Origin: Piscinibacter sp.
Lineage (GTDB): Bacteria > Pseudomonadota > Gammaproteobacteria > Burkholderiales > Burkholderiaceae_C
Assembly (NCBI GenBank): GCA_017983795.1
Contig: JAGOAS010000001.1
Location: 372,001 to 436,000 of the forward strand
Length of the DNA: 64,000 bases
Direction of reading: 5' to 3'
Below are positions 21,593-31,528 of this stretch, piece by piece. The notes under the pieces were generated by a model. That model saw only the letters and a list, made by a program, of their open reading frames with translations, ran no database searches and was not told where the DNA came from. The translations under genes were made by a program, and so were the position numbers. Numbering within the stretch: position 1 is the first letter of the stretch; the number at the start of each line of letters is the position of its first letter.

Positions 21593-21617
21593 AACCCGGC
21601 CAAAGGCCGGGTTTTTT
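21593..21617 (+). terminator. Intrinsic terminator
   Basis: AACCCGGCC-AAA-GGCCGGGTT followed by TTTTT; a perfect 9-bp stem that ends the small Ala/Lys-rich gene. Confidence 0.93.
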
Positions 21618-21627
21618 CATTCTTGAT

Positions 21628-22113
21628 TCAGGCGTGCAACTGCCCCGGCGCCGAGTTCGAGAACGGCCGGCTGTTCTCGATGCGCCGCCACTTGCGCTGC
21701 TCCCAGGTCTGCGGGCCGTCGAGCGGCCAGCCGTCCAGCAGCCCGGCCAGCTCGGCGCGCGGCACGCGCGCATAGGCGGGCCCGGCGCTGCGCAGCAGCC
21801 AGTGGCCGCGGCGCAGCCGGGCCGGCAGCGTGGCATGCCGCTCCGATACCCAGAAGACGCAGCCGCGTTCGGCCCAGAAGGCCTGGCGCTCGAAATTCAC
21901 GCGCCCGGCGAAGCCGGTGTAGTCGGGAAAGAGCAGCACCTCGTCGGCGGTCTCGACGATCGCAAAGAGCAGATCGCCGGGCGAATCACCCGTGCCCTGG
22001 TGCACGAACACCACGCGCGCGATGTCCTGCGCCTGCACGCGGTCCACCGCCTGTTCCTCGCGGTAGACGACGATCTCCTGGCCCTGCCACGCGGTGCGCC
22101 AGTGGGTCTTCAT
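21628..22113 (-). CDS. Hypothetical protein, about 161 residues
   Basis: From ATG 22113 (MKTHWRTAWQGQEIVVYREE) this encodes 161 residues without signal peptide or membrane segments. It is rich in Trp and aromatic residues (GFAGRVNFERQAFWAERGCVF). I do not recognise the family. It is convergent with the terminator of the preceding gene. An earlier in-frame start at 22152 is possible. Confidence 0.65.
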   Translation of the reverse strand: MKTHWRTAWQGQEIVVYREEQAVDRVQAQDIARVVFVHQGTGDSPGDLLFAIVETADEVLLFPDYTGFAGRVNFERQAFWAERGCVFWVSERHATLPARLRRGHWLLRSAGPAYARVPRAELAGLLDGWPLDGPQTWEQRKWRRIENSRPFSNSAPGQLHA

Positions 22114-22187
22114 GCGGTCCTCCAACGACTCCTCGGTTTGGAGGCCAACCATAGCCCCGCAGCGCTGTCACACTGTGTCGAGTCGCA

Positions 22188-23441
22188 TCAAGCTGCAAGC
22201 ATGCCTGCGGCCAGCGCAGCGAGCAGTCCGGCGAGCAGCGCGCTGCCGACGCGCAGCGCATAGGCGAGGCCGCCGGACACCCACGCCGTGATGAGGCGCG
22301 TCGCGGTGTTCGCCACCAGCGCGACGAATACGCCGGTGCGCAGCATGTCGGCATCGATGCGCGCCGCGGCGAACAGCGAAAGCAGCGAGGCGATCGGCGC
22401 GTGGGCATCGCCGAAGGCGGCCAGCCCCACGCCTGCGAGCAGGCCGGCGCTGCCGAAGCGCTGCTGGGCCTGCGACACCAGCAAGGCCACGCCGGCCAGC
22501 AGCAGCGTCACCACCAGGGCCTCGCGCAGGCGCAGCGCACCGCGTTCATCGGCCGGCGGCGCGTGGCCGTCGCGCGCGCCGCGCAGCGACCACAGGGCTG
22601 CCACGGCGCCGGTGGCCGCGACGCCGGCCAGCGCCGGCGCCCACAGCAGGGCCAAGCCGGGGCGTGTCAGCGCTGCCGCCATCAACAGCATCTGCACCCA
22701 GGTGGCGCAGCCCGACAGCGCACCGGCGGACGCGGCCAGCGCCACCGGCAGCTGCCGTGCGCGCGAACGCGAGCCGAAGCTCGCGATGGTGGCCGTGCTC
22801 GACACGAAGCCGCCGAAGAAGCCCGAGGCCGCCAGCCCGCGGCGCGCACCGAACAGGCGCAGCGCGACGTGGCCGGCCGCCTGCAGCACCAGGATCAGCA
22901 GCACCAGCGAGGCGAGCGGGCGCGCGCGCATGCCGGCCAGCCAGGGCAGGGGCTCGTCGGGCATCAGCGGCAGGATCACCAGCGCCAGCGCGGCCAGCAT
23001 CAAGCCGTCGTGCAGCTCCTGCTCGCGCAGCCAGTGCGTGGCGAAGCGGTGCAGTTGCGTGCGCGCCGCCAGCAGCACGGCCAGCAGCGTGCCGCAGGCC
23101 GCGCCGAGCAGCGGCGAGCGCATCGCCAGCACGCCGACGAGGTAGGTGGCGATCAGCGCCAGCTCGGTGGTGAGGCCGGGGTCGCGCGAGTGGCTGCGCG
23201 CATAGGCGAGCGCAGCCATCGCGCCGACCACCAGCGCGCCCACCGGCACCAGCCCCGCCACGGCCACCGCCTGCGCCAGCGCGCCCAGCAGCGCCACGAT
23301 GCTGAAGCTGCGCACACCGGCGGCCGCGCGGTCGGCGCCGCGGCCCTTGCGACGCTCGCGCTCCAGGCCGACCATCAGCCCGCAGCCGAGCGCGACCGCG
23401 AGGCCCTCGACGTTGGCGCCGCTGGCGGCCAGCAGGTTCAG
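22188..23441 (-). CDS. MgtC/DUF4010-type integral membrane protein
   Basis: A 417-residue, very hydrophobic protein with about 11 predicted helices. The MgtC-like signature GCGLMVGLERERRKGRGADRA appears near the start in two blocks, and DUF4010-like FFGGFVSSTATIASFGSRSR sits in the middle. No ATG precedes this signature. The best start is a CTG at 23441 that overlaps the stop of the upstream metallo-hydrolase gene (CTGA) and has AGG 8 bases before it. The start is uncertain. Probable transport or membrane homeostasis role. Confidence 0.75.
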   Translation of the reverse strand: MNLLAASGANVEGLAVALGCGLMVGLERERRKGRGADRAAAGVRSFSIVALLGALAQAVAVAGLVPVGALVVGAMAALAYARSHSRDPGLTTELALIATYLVGVLAMRSPLLGAACGTLLAVLLAARTQLHRFATHWLREQELHDGLMLAALALVILPLMPDEPLPWLAGMRARPLASLVLLILVLQAAGHVALRLFGARRGLAASGFFGGFVSSTATIASFGSRSRARQLPVALAASAGALSGCATWVQMLLMAAALTRPGLALLWAPALAGVAATGAVAALWSLRGARDGHAPPADERGALRLREALVVTLLLAGVALLVSQAQQRFGSAGLLAGVGLAAFGDAHAPIASLLSLFAAARIDADMLRTGVFVALVANTATRLITAWVSGGLAYALRVGSALLAGLLAALAAGMLAA

Positions 23442-24793
23442 ACCGACACCTGCGAAAGATGCTCGGGCACGGCGACGCGCCAGCCGAGCTCGTCGCCGAT
23501 GCGGCTGCGCAGCGCATCGGCCGCGGCGGGTTCGCCGTGCACCACCCAGGTCTGCGCCGGCGCATGCTCGAAGCCGCCCAGCCAGCGCATCAGTTCGTTG
23601 GCGTCGGCATGGCCCGAGAAGCCCTCGAGGTGGCTCACCTGCGCCTTCACCGCGACGTACTCGCCGAAGATCTTGATCTCGCTGGCGCCCTCGACCATCT
23701 TGGCGCCGCGCGTGCCGCCGACCTGGAAGCCGGGGAAGACGATCGAGTGCTTCGGGTTCGGCGCCATCGCCTTGAGGTGGTGCAGCACGCGCCCGCCGGT
23801 GGCCATGCCGCTGGCCGAGATGATCACGCTCGGGTAACGCGTGCGCGACACCTTTTCCGACTGCTGCGGCGTGGCGACCACCGTGACGCCGTCGCACAGC
23901 GTATTGGCCTCGCGCGCGGCGAGGCGCAGCAGCCTGCGGTGCTTCTGGTACAGCGTGGTGGCGGCGGTGGCCATCGGGCTGTCGAGAAAGACCGGCGTGT
24001 CTTCGGGGATCTCGCCGGCCGCCTTGAGGCGCTGCAGCACCAGCATCAGCGCTTGCGCGCGGCCGACCGCGAAGGAGGGCAGCAGCACCGAGCCGCCGCG
24101 CCGCAGCGTGGCGCGGATGATGGCGCCGAGCGCCTGCTGCGGATCTTCCGGCGGGTGCAGGCGGTCGCCGTAGGTCGATTCGACCAGCAGCACGTCGGCA
24201 TGCGCGATGTGCTGCGGTGCGGGCATCAGCAGATCGCTGTCGCGGCCGAGGTCGCCGGAGTAGACCAGCGTCGTCTCGCGGTGGCGCAGCGTCACCGCGC
24301 AGGCGCCCAGCAGATGGCCCACCGGCGTCAGCTCGGCCAGCACCTTGCCGATGCGTGCCGTCTTGCCGGCGGGCAAGGGCGCGAGCTTCGCGATCGCACG
24401 CTTGGCATCGTTGACCGTGTAGAGCGGCAGCGCCGGCGCGTGGCGCGAGAAGCCGAAGCGGTTGGCGCGCCGCGCGTCCTCCTCCTGCAGGTGCGCGCTG
24501 TCGAGCAGCAGCACCTCGGCGAGATCACGCGTCGCCTGCGTGCAGTGGATGGGCCCCTTGAAGCCCTGCTTGACCAGCGCCGGCAGATAACCGCTGTGGT
24601 CGAGGTGGGCGTGGCTGAGGATCACCGCGTCGATCTCGCGCGCCGGCAGCGGCAGCGGCGCCCAGTTGCGCTCGCGCAGCGTCTTGAAGCCCTGGAACAG
24701 CCCGCAGTCGAGCAGGATGGTCTGGCCGTCGAGTTCGACGAGGTGGCGCGAGCCGGTGACGGTGTCGGCGGCGCCGAGGAAGTGGATCTTCAT
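23438..24793 (-). CDS. MBL-fold/beta-CASP RNA-processing type hydrolase
   Basis: A 451-residue metallo-beta-lactamase-fold enzyme with the zinc motif SHAHLDHSG, the first loop [11 protein letters not shown], a beta-CASP insertion, [12 protein letters not shown] and the C-terminal RMMBL domain ([11 protein letters not shown]). This is the bacterial CPSF73-like group, so nuclease action on RNA is likely. ATG 24793 begins the conserved MKIHFLGA. Its 3' end overlaps the DUF4010 gene. Confidence 0.9.
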   Translation of the reverse strand: MKIHFLGAADTVTGSRHLVELDGQTILLDCGLFQGFKTLRERNWAPLPLPAREIDAVILSHAHLDHSGYLPALVKQGFKGPIHCTQATRDLAEVLLLDSAHLQEEDARRANRFGFSRHAPALPLYTVNDAKRAIAKLAPLPAGKTARIGKVLAELTPVGHLLGACAVTLRHRETTLVYSGDLGRDSDLLMPAPQHIAHADVLLVESTYGDRLHPPEDPQQALGAIIRATLRRGGSVLLPSFAVGRAQALMLVLQRLKAAGEIPEDTPVFLDSPMATAATTLYQKHRRLLRLAAREANTLCDGVTVVATPQQSEKVSRTRYPSVIISASGMATGGRVLHHLKAMAPNPKHSIVFPGFQVGGTRGAKMVEGASEIKIFGEYVAVKAQVSHLEGFSGHADANELMRWLGGFEHAPAQTWVVHGEPAAADALRSRIGDELGWRVAVPEHLSQVSV

Positions 24794-24893
24794 GCGCGGG
24801 AGACTAGCGCAGCCGCGTGGCGCGCCGATTGACGCCGCTCGCCGCTGCCTGCGGATACATGCCGCAACAGGCCATGCGCGACAATCGGCGCCC

Positions 24894-27236
24894 ATGACGT
24901 TTCCCCTCGGATCGCTGCGTGCCGAGCCCGGCGCGCCGGCTTCTTCTTCAGCGTCGACGACGCGCGTGGTGCCGCACTGGCGCGCCCGCCTGCTGCTGGG
25001 CATCGGCGCGGTGCTGTGGCTGCTGGCGCTGATCGCGCTGGTCACGCACAGCGCCACCGACCCGGCCTTCACCACCTCGGGCAGCGCCGAGCAGGCCGCC
25101 AACAAGGCCGGCGCGCTCGGTGCGCTGTTTTCCGACGCGCTGTATTTCCTGTTCGGCTTCTCGGCCTGGTGGCTGATGCTGGTGAGCCTGCGCGCCTGGC
25201 TGGGCGGGCTGGCGCGCGTGCTGCGCAGCGAACAGGCGCCGGCCGCGCCGGTCGACCCGCACGAGCCGCCCACCTGGCTGTTCTGGGTCGGCGTGCTGGT
25301 GCTGCTGGCGGCCAGTTGCGCGCTCGAGAATACGCGGCTCTACCAGTTCGAGTCCGGCGTGGCCGGCGGCCATGCCGGCGGGGTGCTCGGCCATCTGCTC
25401 GGGCCCGCCAGCCAGAAGCTGCTCGGCTTCGCCGGCTCGGGCGTGCTGTGGATCGCCGCACTGGTGGCGGGCCTGGCGATGTCGCTGCGCTTCTCCTGGC
25501 TGCGCGTGGCCGAGGCCATCGGCACCTGGCTCGAGTCGTTCCGCGAGAAGCGCGCCGAACGCATCGAGCGCGCCGAAGACATCCGCCTCGGCGAGCGCGC
25601 GCTGCGCGAGCGCGAGGAGGTGGTCGAGGTCGAGCACCACCTGCAGGAGGAACACCTGCCCATCGTCATCGAGGCGCCGCTGCCCGAGCTGGAGAAATCC
25701 AAGCGCGTCGCCAAGGAGCGCCAGAAGCCGCTCTTCACCGAACTGGCCGATACCAAGCTGCCGCAGGTCGACCTGCTCGACGCCGCGCCGGGCCGGCAGG
25801 AGAGCGTCTCGCCCGAGACGCTGGAGATGACCTCGCGCCTGATCGAGAAGAAGCTCAAGGATTTCGGCGTCGAGGTGCGCGTGGTGGCGGCCTCGCCGGG
25901 CCCGGTGATCACGCGCTACGAGATCGAGCCGGCCACCGGCGTGAAGGGTGCGCAGATCGTCAACCTCGCCAAGGACCTGGCGCGCTCGCTCTCGCTGGTG
26001 AGCATCCGCGTCGTCGAGACGATTCCCGGCAAGACGACGATGGCGCTCGAGCTGCCCAACGCCAAGCGCCAGACCATTCGCCTGTCGGAGATCCTCGGCT
26101 CGCAGGTCTACAACGACGCCGCCTCGATGCTGACCATGGGCCTGGGCAAGGACATCATCGGCAACGCCGTGGTGGCCGACCTCGGCAAGATGCCGCACTG
26201 CCTGGTCGCCGGCACCACCGGCTCGGGCAAGTCGGTGGGCATCAACGCGATGATCCTCAGCCTGCTCTACAAGGCCGAGGCACGCGACGTGCGCCTGATC
26301 CTCATCGACCCGAAGATGCTGGAGCTCTCCGTCTACGAAGGCATTCCGCACCTGCTCGCGCCCGTCGTCACCGACATGAAGCAGGCCGGCAACGCGCTCA
26401 ACTGGTGCGTGGGCGAGATGGAGCGGCGCTACAAGCTGCTCTCGACCATGCGCGTGCGCAACCTCGCCGGCTACAACAAGAAGATCGAGGAGGCGGCGGA
26501 GAAGGGCGAGAAGATCCCCAACCCCTTCAGCCTCACGCCCGAGCAGCCCGAGCCGCTGGAGCGCTTGCCGCACATCGTGGTCGTGATCGACGAGCTCGCC
26601 GACCTGATGATGGTGGTGGGCAAGAAGATCGAGGAGCTGATCGCGCGCCTGGCGCAGAAGGCGCGCGCCTCGGGCATCCACCTCATCCTCGCCACGCAGC
26701 GGCCCAGCGTGGATGTGATCACCGGCCTGATCAAGGCCAACATCCCGACGCGCCTCTCGTTCCAGGTGTCGAGCAAGATCGACAGCCGCACCATCCTTGA
26801 CCAGATGGGCGCCGAGGCCCTGCTCGGCCAGGGCGACATGCTCTACCTCACGCCCGGCGGCGGCATCCCGGTGCGCGTGCACGGCGCCTTCGTGTCGGAC
26901 GACGAAGTGCATCGCGTCGTCGAATACCTCAAGAGCCAGGGCGAGCCCAACTACATCGAGGGCATCCTCGAGGGCGGCACGCTGGAAGGCGAGGGCGGCG
27001 ACATCCTGGCCGGCGAAGGCGGCGCGGGCGGCGGCGAGAGCGACCCGATGTACGACCAGGCGGTGGCCATCGTGCTGCAGCACAAGCGCGCCTCGATCTC
27101 GCTGGTGCAGCGCCACCTGCGCATCGGCTACAACCGCGCGGCGCGGCTGCTGGAACAAATGGAGAAATCCGGGCTCGTAAGCGGCATGTCCAGCAACGGC
27201 AACCGGGACATCATCGTTCCCAACCGCGACGCATGA
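24894..27236 (+). CDS. ftsK: DNA translocase FtsK
   Basis: A 780-residue protein: four N-terminal transmembrane helices (about residues 30-210), a short linker, the alpha/beta motor with Walker [11 protein letters not shown] and Walker [15 protein letters not shown], and the C-terminal gamma winged helix ([18 protein letters not shown]) that reads KOPS sites. It acts at the septum in chromosome dimer resolution and segregation. ATG 24894 chosen because the first helix follows directly. It overlaps lolA by four bases (ATGA). Confidence 0.96.
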   Translation: MTFPLGSLRAEPGAPASSSASTTRVVPHWRARLLLGIGAVLWLLALIALVTHSATDPAFTTSGSAEQAANKAGALGALFSDALYFLFGFSAWWLMLVSLRAWLGGLARVLRSEQAPAAPVDPHEPPTWLFWVGVLVLLAASCALENTRLYQFESGVAGGHAGGVLGHLLGPASQKLLGFAGSGVLWIAALVAGLAMSLRFSWLRVAEAIGTWLESFREKRAERIERAEDIRLGERALREREEVVEVEHHLQEEHLPIVIEAPLPELEKSKRVAKERQKPLFTELADTKLPQVDLLDAAPGRQESVSPETLEMTSRLIEKKLKDFGVEVRVVAASPGPVITRYEIEPATGVKGAQIVNLAKDLARSLSLVSIRVVETIPGKTTMALELPNAKRQTIRLSEILGSQVYNDAASMLTMGLGKDIIGNAVVADLGKMPHCLVAGTTGSGKSVGINAMILSLLYKAEARDVRLILIDPKMLELSVYEGIPHLLAPVVTDMKQAGNALNWCVGEMERRYKLLSTMRVRNLAGYNKKIEEAAEKGEKIPNPFSLTPEQPEPLERLPHIVVVIDELADLMMVVGKKIEELIARLAQKARASGIHLILATQRPSVDVITGLIKANIPTRLSFQVSSKIDSRTILDQMGAEALLGQGDMLYLTPGGGIPVRVHGAFVSDDEVHRVVEYLKSQGEPNYIEGILEGGTLEGEGGDILAGEGGAGGGESDPMYDQAVAIVLQHKRASISLVQRHLRIGYNRAARLLEQMEKSGLVSGMSSNGNRDIIVPNRDA

Positions 27237-27844
27237 ACTTTCGTTTCCCCCTGATGCTGATTCTTTGCGGCGCGGCCTTCGCGGCGCGCGCCGATGCGGT
27301 CGATACGTTGCGCGACTTCGTGCGCGAGGTGAAGAGCGGCCGCGCGCAGTTCACGCAGACCGTCACCTCGCCCGACGGCGCGAAGAAGAAGGTGAGCAGC
27401 GGCAGCTTCGAGTTCGCGCGGCCGAACCGCTTCCGCTTCGCCTACACCAAGCCCTTCGAGCAGACCATCGTGGCCGACGGGCAGAAGGTCTGGATCTACG
27501 ACGCCGACCTCAACCAGGTCAGCTCGCGCAAGCTCTCGGCCGCGATCGGCGCCACGCCCGCGGCGCTGCTGGCCGGCGGCAACCTCGAGAAGGACTTCGA
27601 GCTGTCTGCGCTGCCGGCCGCCGACGGCCTGGAGTGGACGGCGGCGAGACCGAAGGCCAAGGAAGGCAGCTTCGAATCGCTGAAGGTGGGCTTCCGCGGC
27701 AAGGAACTCGCCGCGGTGGAGATCGTCGACAGCTTCGGCCAGCGCTCGCTGCTGCAGTTCAGCCAGTTCAAGCCGAACGTGGCGACGGCGGCCGAGGCCT
27801 TCAAATTCGTTGTGCCCAAGGGGGCCGACGTGGTCGAGCAGTGA
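27233..27844 (+). CDS. lolA: Outer-membrane lipoprotein carrier LolA
   Basis: A 203-residue periplasmic chaperone with a signal peptide (residues 1-20, ending AARA). LolA blocks are present: [30 protein letters not shown] and [20 protein letters not shown]. It ferries lipoproteins from LolCDE to LolB. Translation is coupled to ftsK through the ATGA overlap, the standard arrangement in beta-proteobacteria. Confidence 0.95.
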   Translation: MNFRFPLMLILCGAAFAARADAVDTLRDFVREVKSGRAQFTQTVTSPDGAKKKVSSGSFEFARPNRFRFAYTKPFEQTIVADGQKVWIYDADLNQVSSRKLSAAIGATPAALLAGGNLEKDFELSALPAADGLEWTAARPKAKEGSFESLKVGFRGKELAAVEIVDSFGQRSLLQFSQFKPNVATAAEAFKFVVPKGADVVEQ

Positions 27845-27868
27845 GCCTGCTCGACCGGGTGGAACGGA

Positions 27869-28555
27869 TCAGAACGCGTACTTGAGTCCGACCGTCCACA
27901 GGTGCAGCCGGGGCGTGTCGTTCTGCACCGCCACCGAGGCGTTCAGGCTCAGCCGATCCGATGCTGACCAGCGCAGCCCGGTGCCCACCCAGGGCTTGCT
28001 GCGGTCGTCGCCGTAGACCTCGCCCACCACGTCCAGCCCCTCGCGCAGCGACTTCTCGATCGCCAGGTTCCAGGTCGTGCTGTTGGTGCCGGCGCTCTCG
28101 CTGCGCACCCAGCCGAGGTTGGCGTGCGCCGTCCAGCTCGCCGCGATCTCGCGCGTGGCGACGAGGTTCAGGTAGGTCTGCTCGTGCTCGAACGAGCTGC
28201 CCTGGGCCTTCACACCGGTCAGCCCCCAGGCGAGCGTGAGGCCGAGGCCCTGGCCTTCGCGCGTGATGATGGCGGTCTTGCCGCCGAGCAGCAGGCCCTG
28301 CGCGGTCTCGTCGCCGCTGCGCGCGCGGCTGTAGGCGAGGATCAGCTGCGTGTTGGCGCCGATGCCGCAGCTGCCCTGCAGCGTCCAGCCCTTGCTCGCG
28401 TCGAAGCCGGAAGGCTTGAGGTGCGCGTAGAAGCCTTCGGCCTCGCATTTGCCCTTGTCGAGGACGTCGGCGTCCTCGGTCGCCAGCGGCCGGGCGGCGT
28501 GGCTCGCGCCGGCGAGGGCGAGCAGGGCCGCGGCGAGCAGCGGGGTTCGGGTCAT
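27869..28555 (-). CDS. Small outer-membrane beta-barrel protein
   Basis: A 228-residue protein from ATG 28555 with a signal peptide (LLAAALLALAGASHA) and a mature part made of alternating strands, ending in the barrel signature KYAF. Repeated strand-turn units (GLTLAWGLTGVKAQG, TAHANLGWVRSESAG, VGTGLRWSASDRLSLNASV) suggest 10-12 strands. Family not recognised. Probably co-transcribed with the hypothetical gene 26 bp upstream. Confidence 0.75.
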   Translation of the reverse strand: MTRTPLLAAALLALAGASHAARPLATEDADVLDKGKCEAEGFYAHLKPSGFDASKGWTLQGSCGIGANTQLILAYSRARSGDETAQGLLLGGKTAIITREGQGLGLTLAWGLTGVKAQGSSFEHEQTYLNLVATREIAASWTAHANLGWVRSESAGTNSTTWNLAIEKSLREGLDVVGEVYGDDRSKPWVGTGLRWSASDRLSLNASVAVQNDTPRLHLWTVGLKYAF

Positions 28556-28581
28556 GGCTTGTCCTTGTCGTGGTTCGTGGT

Positions 28582-28929
28582 TCAGAAGGGTTCCCAGTCC
28601 GCGGGGCCCGGGGCCGCGCGATCCTGGTTGTCGTCGGGGCGTTCGGGCAGGCGCGCCACGTTGGTGGCGCGGTTCGGGCCGCGTCGCTCCTGGCCGCGCC
28701 AGGGCGCGGGGCCTGATTGTGCCGGTGCGGCGTCGAGCACGGCGACGATGCGCGAGGCCTGCACGCGCAGATGCATCGCGGCGCGCCGCGCGCGTTCGCG
28801 CTCGCTGAGCGCGTGGCTGCTGGCGGTCAGCCACAGCTCGAGTTGCGGCTCGAGCCGGGCCAGTGCCGTGGCCAGCGCGTCCAGCGTTGCGATCGGGTCG
28901 GCGTCGGGCGTAGCGCGCAGGTCGTTCAT
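28582..28929 (-). CDS. Hypothetical helical protein, 115 residues
   Basis: A 115-residue soluble protein. Residues 10-75 are predicted helical (TLDALATALARLEPQLELWL) and the C-terminal 40 are polar and disordered. No family recognised. It lies upstream of the barrel-protein gene on the same strand. Confidence 0.6.
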   Translation of the reverse strand: MNDLRATPDADPIATLDALATALARLEPQLELWLTASSHALSERERARRAAMHLRVQASRIVAVLDAAPAQSGPAPWRGQERRGPNRATNVARLPERPDDNQDRAAPGPADWEPF

Positions 28930-29010
28930 CCGCAGGTTCCGGGGGTGACGAACGCAGCTTCGTCACTTCGGACCGGAACTTGAGCGCGGGGCGGCTGCGA
29001 CAATCGTTGC

Positions 29011-30339
29011 ATGTCCACGCTCGAACTGCCGCTCGACCCGCCCGCGCCGCCACCCGCAGTGCCTGCGGACGCGCCGCTGGCCGAGCGCTTGCGCCCGCAC
29101 ACGCTGGCCGAGGTGATCGGCCAGCAGCACCTGCTCGGACCCGGCAAGCCGCTGCGCGTGGCCTTCGAGTCGGGGCGGCTGCACTCGATGATCCTGTGGG
29201 GCCCGCCGGGGGTGGGCAAGACCACGCTGGCGCGCCTGGTGGCGGGCGCCTTCGACGCGCAATTCATCGCCATCTCGGCGGTGCTCGGCGGCGTCAAGGA
29301 CATCCGCGAGGCCGTCGAGCGCGCGCAGGCGGTGCAGGCGCAGGGGCGGCGCACCGTGGTGTTCGTCGACGAGGTGCACCGCTTCAACAAGAGCCAGCAG
29401 GACGCCTTCCTGCCGCACGTCGAGTCGGGCCTGTTCACCTTCATCGGCGCGACCACCGAGAACCCGTCCTTCGAGGTGAACTCGGCGCTGCTGTCGCGCG
29501 CGACGGTGCACGTGCTCAGGAGCCTTTCCGACGAGGACATGTTGGCGCTGATCGCGCGCGCACGCGCGCTGCTGCAGGCCGCGCCGCTCGCCGAGCCCGC
29601 CGCGCTGCGCCTGATCGGCTATGCCGACGGCGATGCACGCCGCCTGCTCAACGCCTACGAGAACCTCGTCGCGATGACCGGGCCGGTGGCCGAGATCGAC
29701 GAGGCCATGCTCGAGAAATCGCTCGGCGAGCAGCTGCGCCGCTACGACAAGGGCGGCGAGCAGTTCTACGACACGATCTCGGCGCTGCACAAGGCGGTGC
29801 GCGGCAGCGACCCGGACGCGGCGCTCTACTGGTTCGTGCGCATGCTCGACGGCGGCGTCGACCCGCGCTACGCGGCGCGTCGCATCGTGCGCATGGCCAG
29901 CGAGGACATCGGCCTGGCCGACCCGCGTGCGCTGCGCCTTGCGCTCGACGCCGCCGAGACCTACGAGCGCCTCGGCTCGCCGGAGGGCGAACTGACGCTG
30001 GCGCAGGCGGTGCTCTACCTCGCCGTCGCGCCCAAGAGCAACGCCGTCTACACCGCCTACAAGGCGGCGCGTGCCTTCATCGCGGCCGACGGCACGCGGC
30101 CGGTGCCGCTGCACCTGCGCAATGCACCGACGCGGCTGATGAAGCAGCTCGACTACGGCCGTGGGTATCGCTACGCCCACGACGAGGAGGGTGGTTTCGC
30201 CGCCGGCGAGAGCTACTGGCCCGAAGGGATGGAGCCGCCGAGCTTCTACCAGCCGGTCGATCGCGGGCTGGAGATCCGCATCGCCGAGAAGCTGGAGGAA
30301 TTGCGCCGTTTGAATGACGAGGCGAAGAATCGTCGGTAG
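29011..30339 (+). CDS. rarA: Replication-associated recombination ATPase RarA
   Basis: A 442-residue AAA+ protein of clamp-loader type. Walker A is GPPGVGKTTLARL, Walker B is VVFVDEVHRFNKSQQ, sensor 1 is FIGATTEN and the tetramerisation C-terminus ends SYWPEGMEPPSFYQP. It acts at stalled replication forks with SSB. ATG 29011 gives the usual N-terminus before LAERLRPHTLAEVIGQQHLL. Confidence 0.96.
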   Translation: MSTLELPLDPPAPPPAVPADAPLAERLRPHTLAEVIGQQHLLGPGKPLRVAFESGRLHSMILWGPPGVGKTTLARLVAGAFDAQFIAISAVLGGVKDIREAVERAQAVQAQGRRTVVFVDEVHRFNKSQQDAFLPHVESGLFTFIGATTENPSFEVNSALLSRATVHVLRSLSDEDMLALIARARALLQAAPLAEPAALRLIGYADGDARRLLNAYENLVAMTGPVAEIDEAMLEKSLGEQLRRYDKGGEQFYDTISALHKAVRGSDPDAALYWFVRMLDGGVDPRYAARRIVRMASEDIGLADPRALRLALDAAETYERLGSPEGELTLAQAVLYLAVAPKSNAVYTAYKAARAFIAADGTRPVPLHLRNAPTRLMKQLDYGRGYRYAHDEEGGFAAGESYWPEGMEPPSFYQPVDRGLEIRIAEKLEELRRLNDEAKNRR

Positions 30340-30412
30340 TTGTCCAGGATCATGTTCTGTTTACCGTGTTGCTGTGTGGAAACTCCGTAGGATTCTTCTG
30401 GTAACGCGCGCC

Positions 30413-30538
30413 TAGAATGCGCCCCCAACGCCAAACCCTGTAGGTGAAAGCCAGGCCCGACGCAGAGCATGCGGCGGGCTTTTTGCTAATAGAGTGAAAG
30501 CGCCCGGGTGGTGCCACGAGTACCACCCGCCGAGGCCG
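30413..30538 (+). promoter_or_regulatory. livH leader: promoter -10, terminator-like hairpin and second hairpin
   Basis: A -10 box TAGAAT (30413-30418) lies 169 bp before livH. Then comes a hairpin, GCCCGACGC...GCGGCGGGC (30455-30479, one mismatch), followed by TTTTT. Further on is a perfect hairpin GGGTGGT (30506-30512)/ACCACCC (30532-30538). A possible 17-codon leader ORF (GTG 30444 to TGA 30497) ends Phe-Leu-Leu-Ile-Glu using TTT TTG CTA ATA, codons that are rare here. The layout resembles transcription attenuation, but the leader peptide is only a suggestion. Confidence 0.45.
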
Positions 30539-30586
30539 CCGCCTCGAACAAGGTGGCCCGATCGACAACGGCAGGAGATTCCCTCG

Positions 30587-31510
30587 ATGGAGACCTTCAT
30601 CCAGCAGATCATCAATGGTCTGGTGCTCGGCAGCATGTATGCGCTGGTGGCACTGGGCTACACGATGGTCTACGGCATCATCAACCTGATCAACTTCGCC
30701 CACGGCGAGGTGCTGATGGTCGGGGCCCTCGTCAGCTGGACGATCGTCACCGCGATGGCCGATTCGGGCCTGCCCGGCTGGCTGCTGCTGCTGATCTCGC
30801 TGGTGGCCTCCATCGTGGTCTGCGCGGCGCTCAACTTCACGATCGAGAAAGTAGCCTATCGGCCGCTGCGCAACGCGCCCCGGCTGGCGCCGCTGATCAC
30901 CGCGATGGGCATGAGCCTCTTGCTGCAGACGCTGGCGATGATCCTGTGGAAGCCGACCATCAAGAGCTACCCGATCCTGCTGCCCACCGAGCCGATCTTC
31001 ATCTTCGGCGCGGTGATCAACACGGTGCAGATCATCATCCTCGTCACCACCGCGGTGGTGCTGGCCGGGCTGATGTACCTGGTCAACTACACCAAGCTCG
31101 GCCGCGCGATGCGCGCCACTGCCGAGAACCCGCGCGTGGCCGGCCTGATGGGCGTGCGCCCCGACATGGTGATCTCGGCCACCTTCGTGATCGGCGCGGC
31201 GCTCGCCGCCATCGCCGGCGTGATGTGGGCCGCCAACTACGGCTCGGCCTCGCACACCATGGGCTTCCTGCCCGGCCTGAAGGCGTTCACGGCCGCGGTG
31301 TTCGGTGGCATCGGCAACCTTGCCGGCGCGATGGTGGGCGGCGTGGCGCTGGGCATCATCGAGGCGCTGGGCGCGGGCTACATCGGCGCGCTCACCGGCG
31401 GCGTGCTGGGCAGCCACTACCAGGACATCTTCGCCTTCATCGTGCTCATCCTCGTGCTGACGCTGCGGCCCTCGGGCCTGCTCGGCGAGCGCGTGGCGGA
31501 CCGGGCCTGA
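30587..31510 (+). CDS. livH: Branched-chain amino acid ABC permease LivH
   Basis: A 307-residue inner-membrane permease with about eight helices and the family start FIQQIINGLVLGSMYALVAL, then INFAHGEVLMVGA. ATG 30587 follows AGGAGATT. It is the first gene of livHMGF, which imports Leu/Ile/Val or related compounds. Confidence 0.95.
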   Translation: METFIQQIINGLVLGSMYALVALGYTMVYGIINLINFAHGEVLMVGALVSWTIVTAMADSGLPGWLLLLISLVASIVVCAALNFTIEKVAYRPLRNAPRLAPLITAMGMSLLLQTLAMILWKPTIKSYPILLPTEPIFIFGAVINTVQIIILVTTAVVLAGLMYLVNYTKLGRAMRATAENPRVAGLMGVRPDMVISATFVIGAALAAIAGVMWAANYGSASHTMGFLPGLKAFTAAVFGGIGNLAGAMVGGVALGIIEALGAGYIGALTGGVLGSHYQDIFAFIVLILVLTLRPSGLLGERVADRA

Positions 31511-31528
31511 CGCGAGGAGCACCGCATC

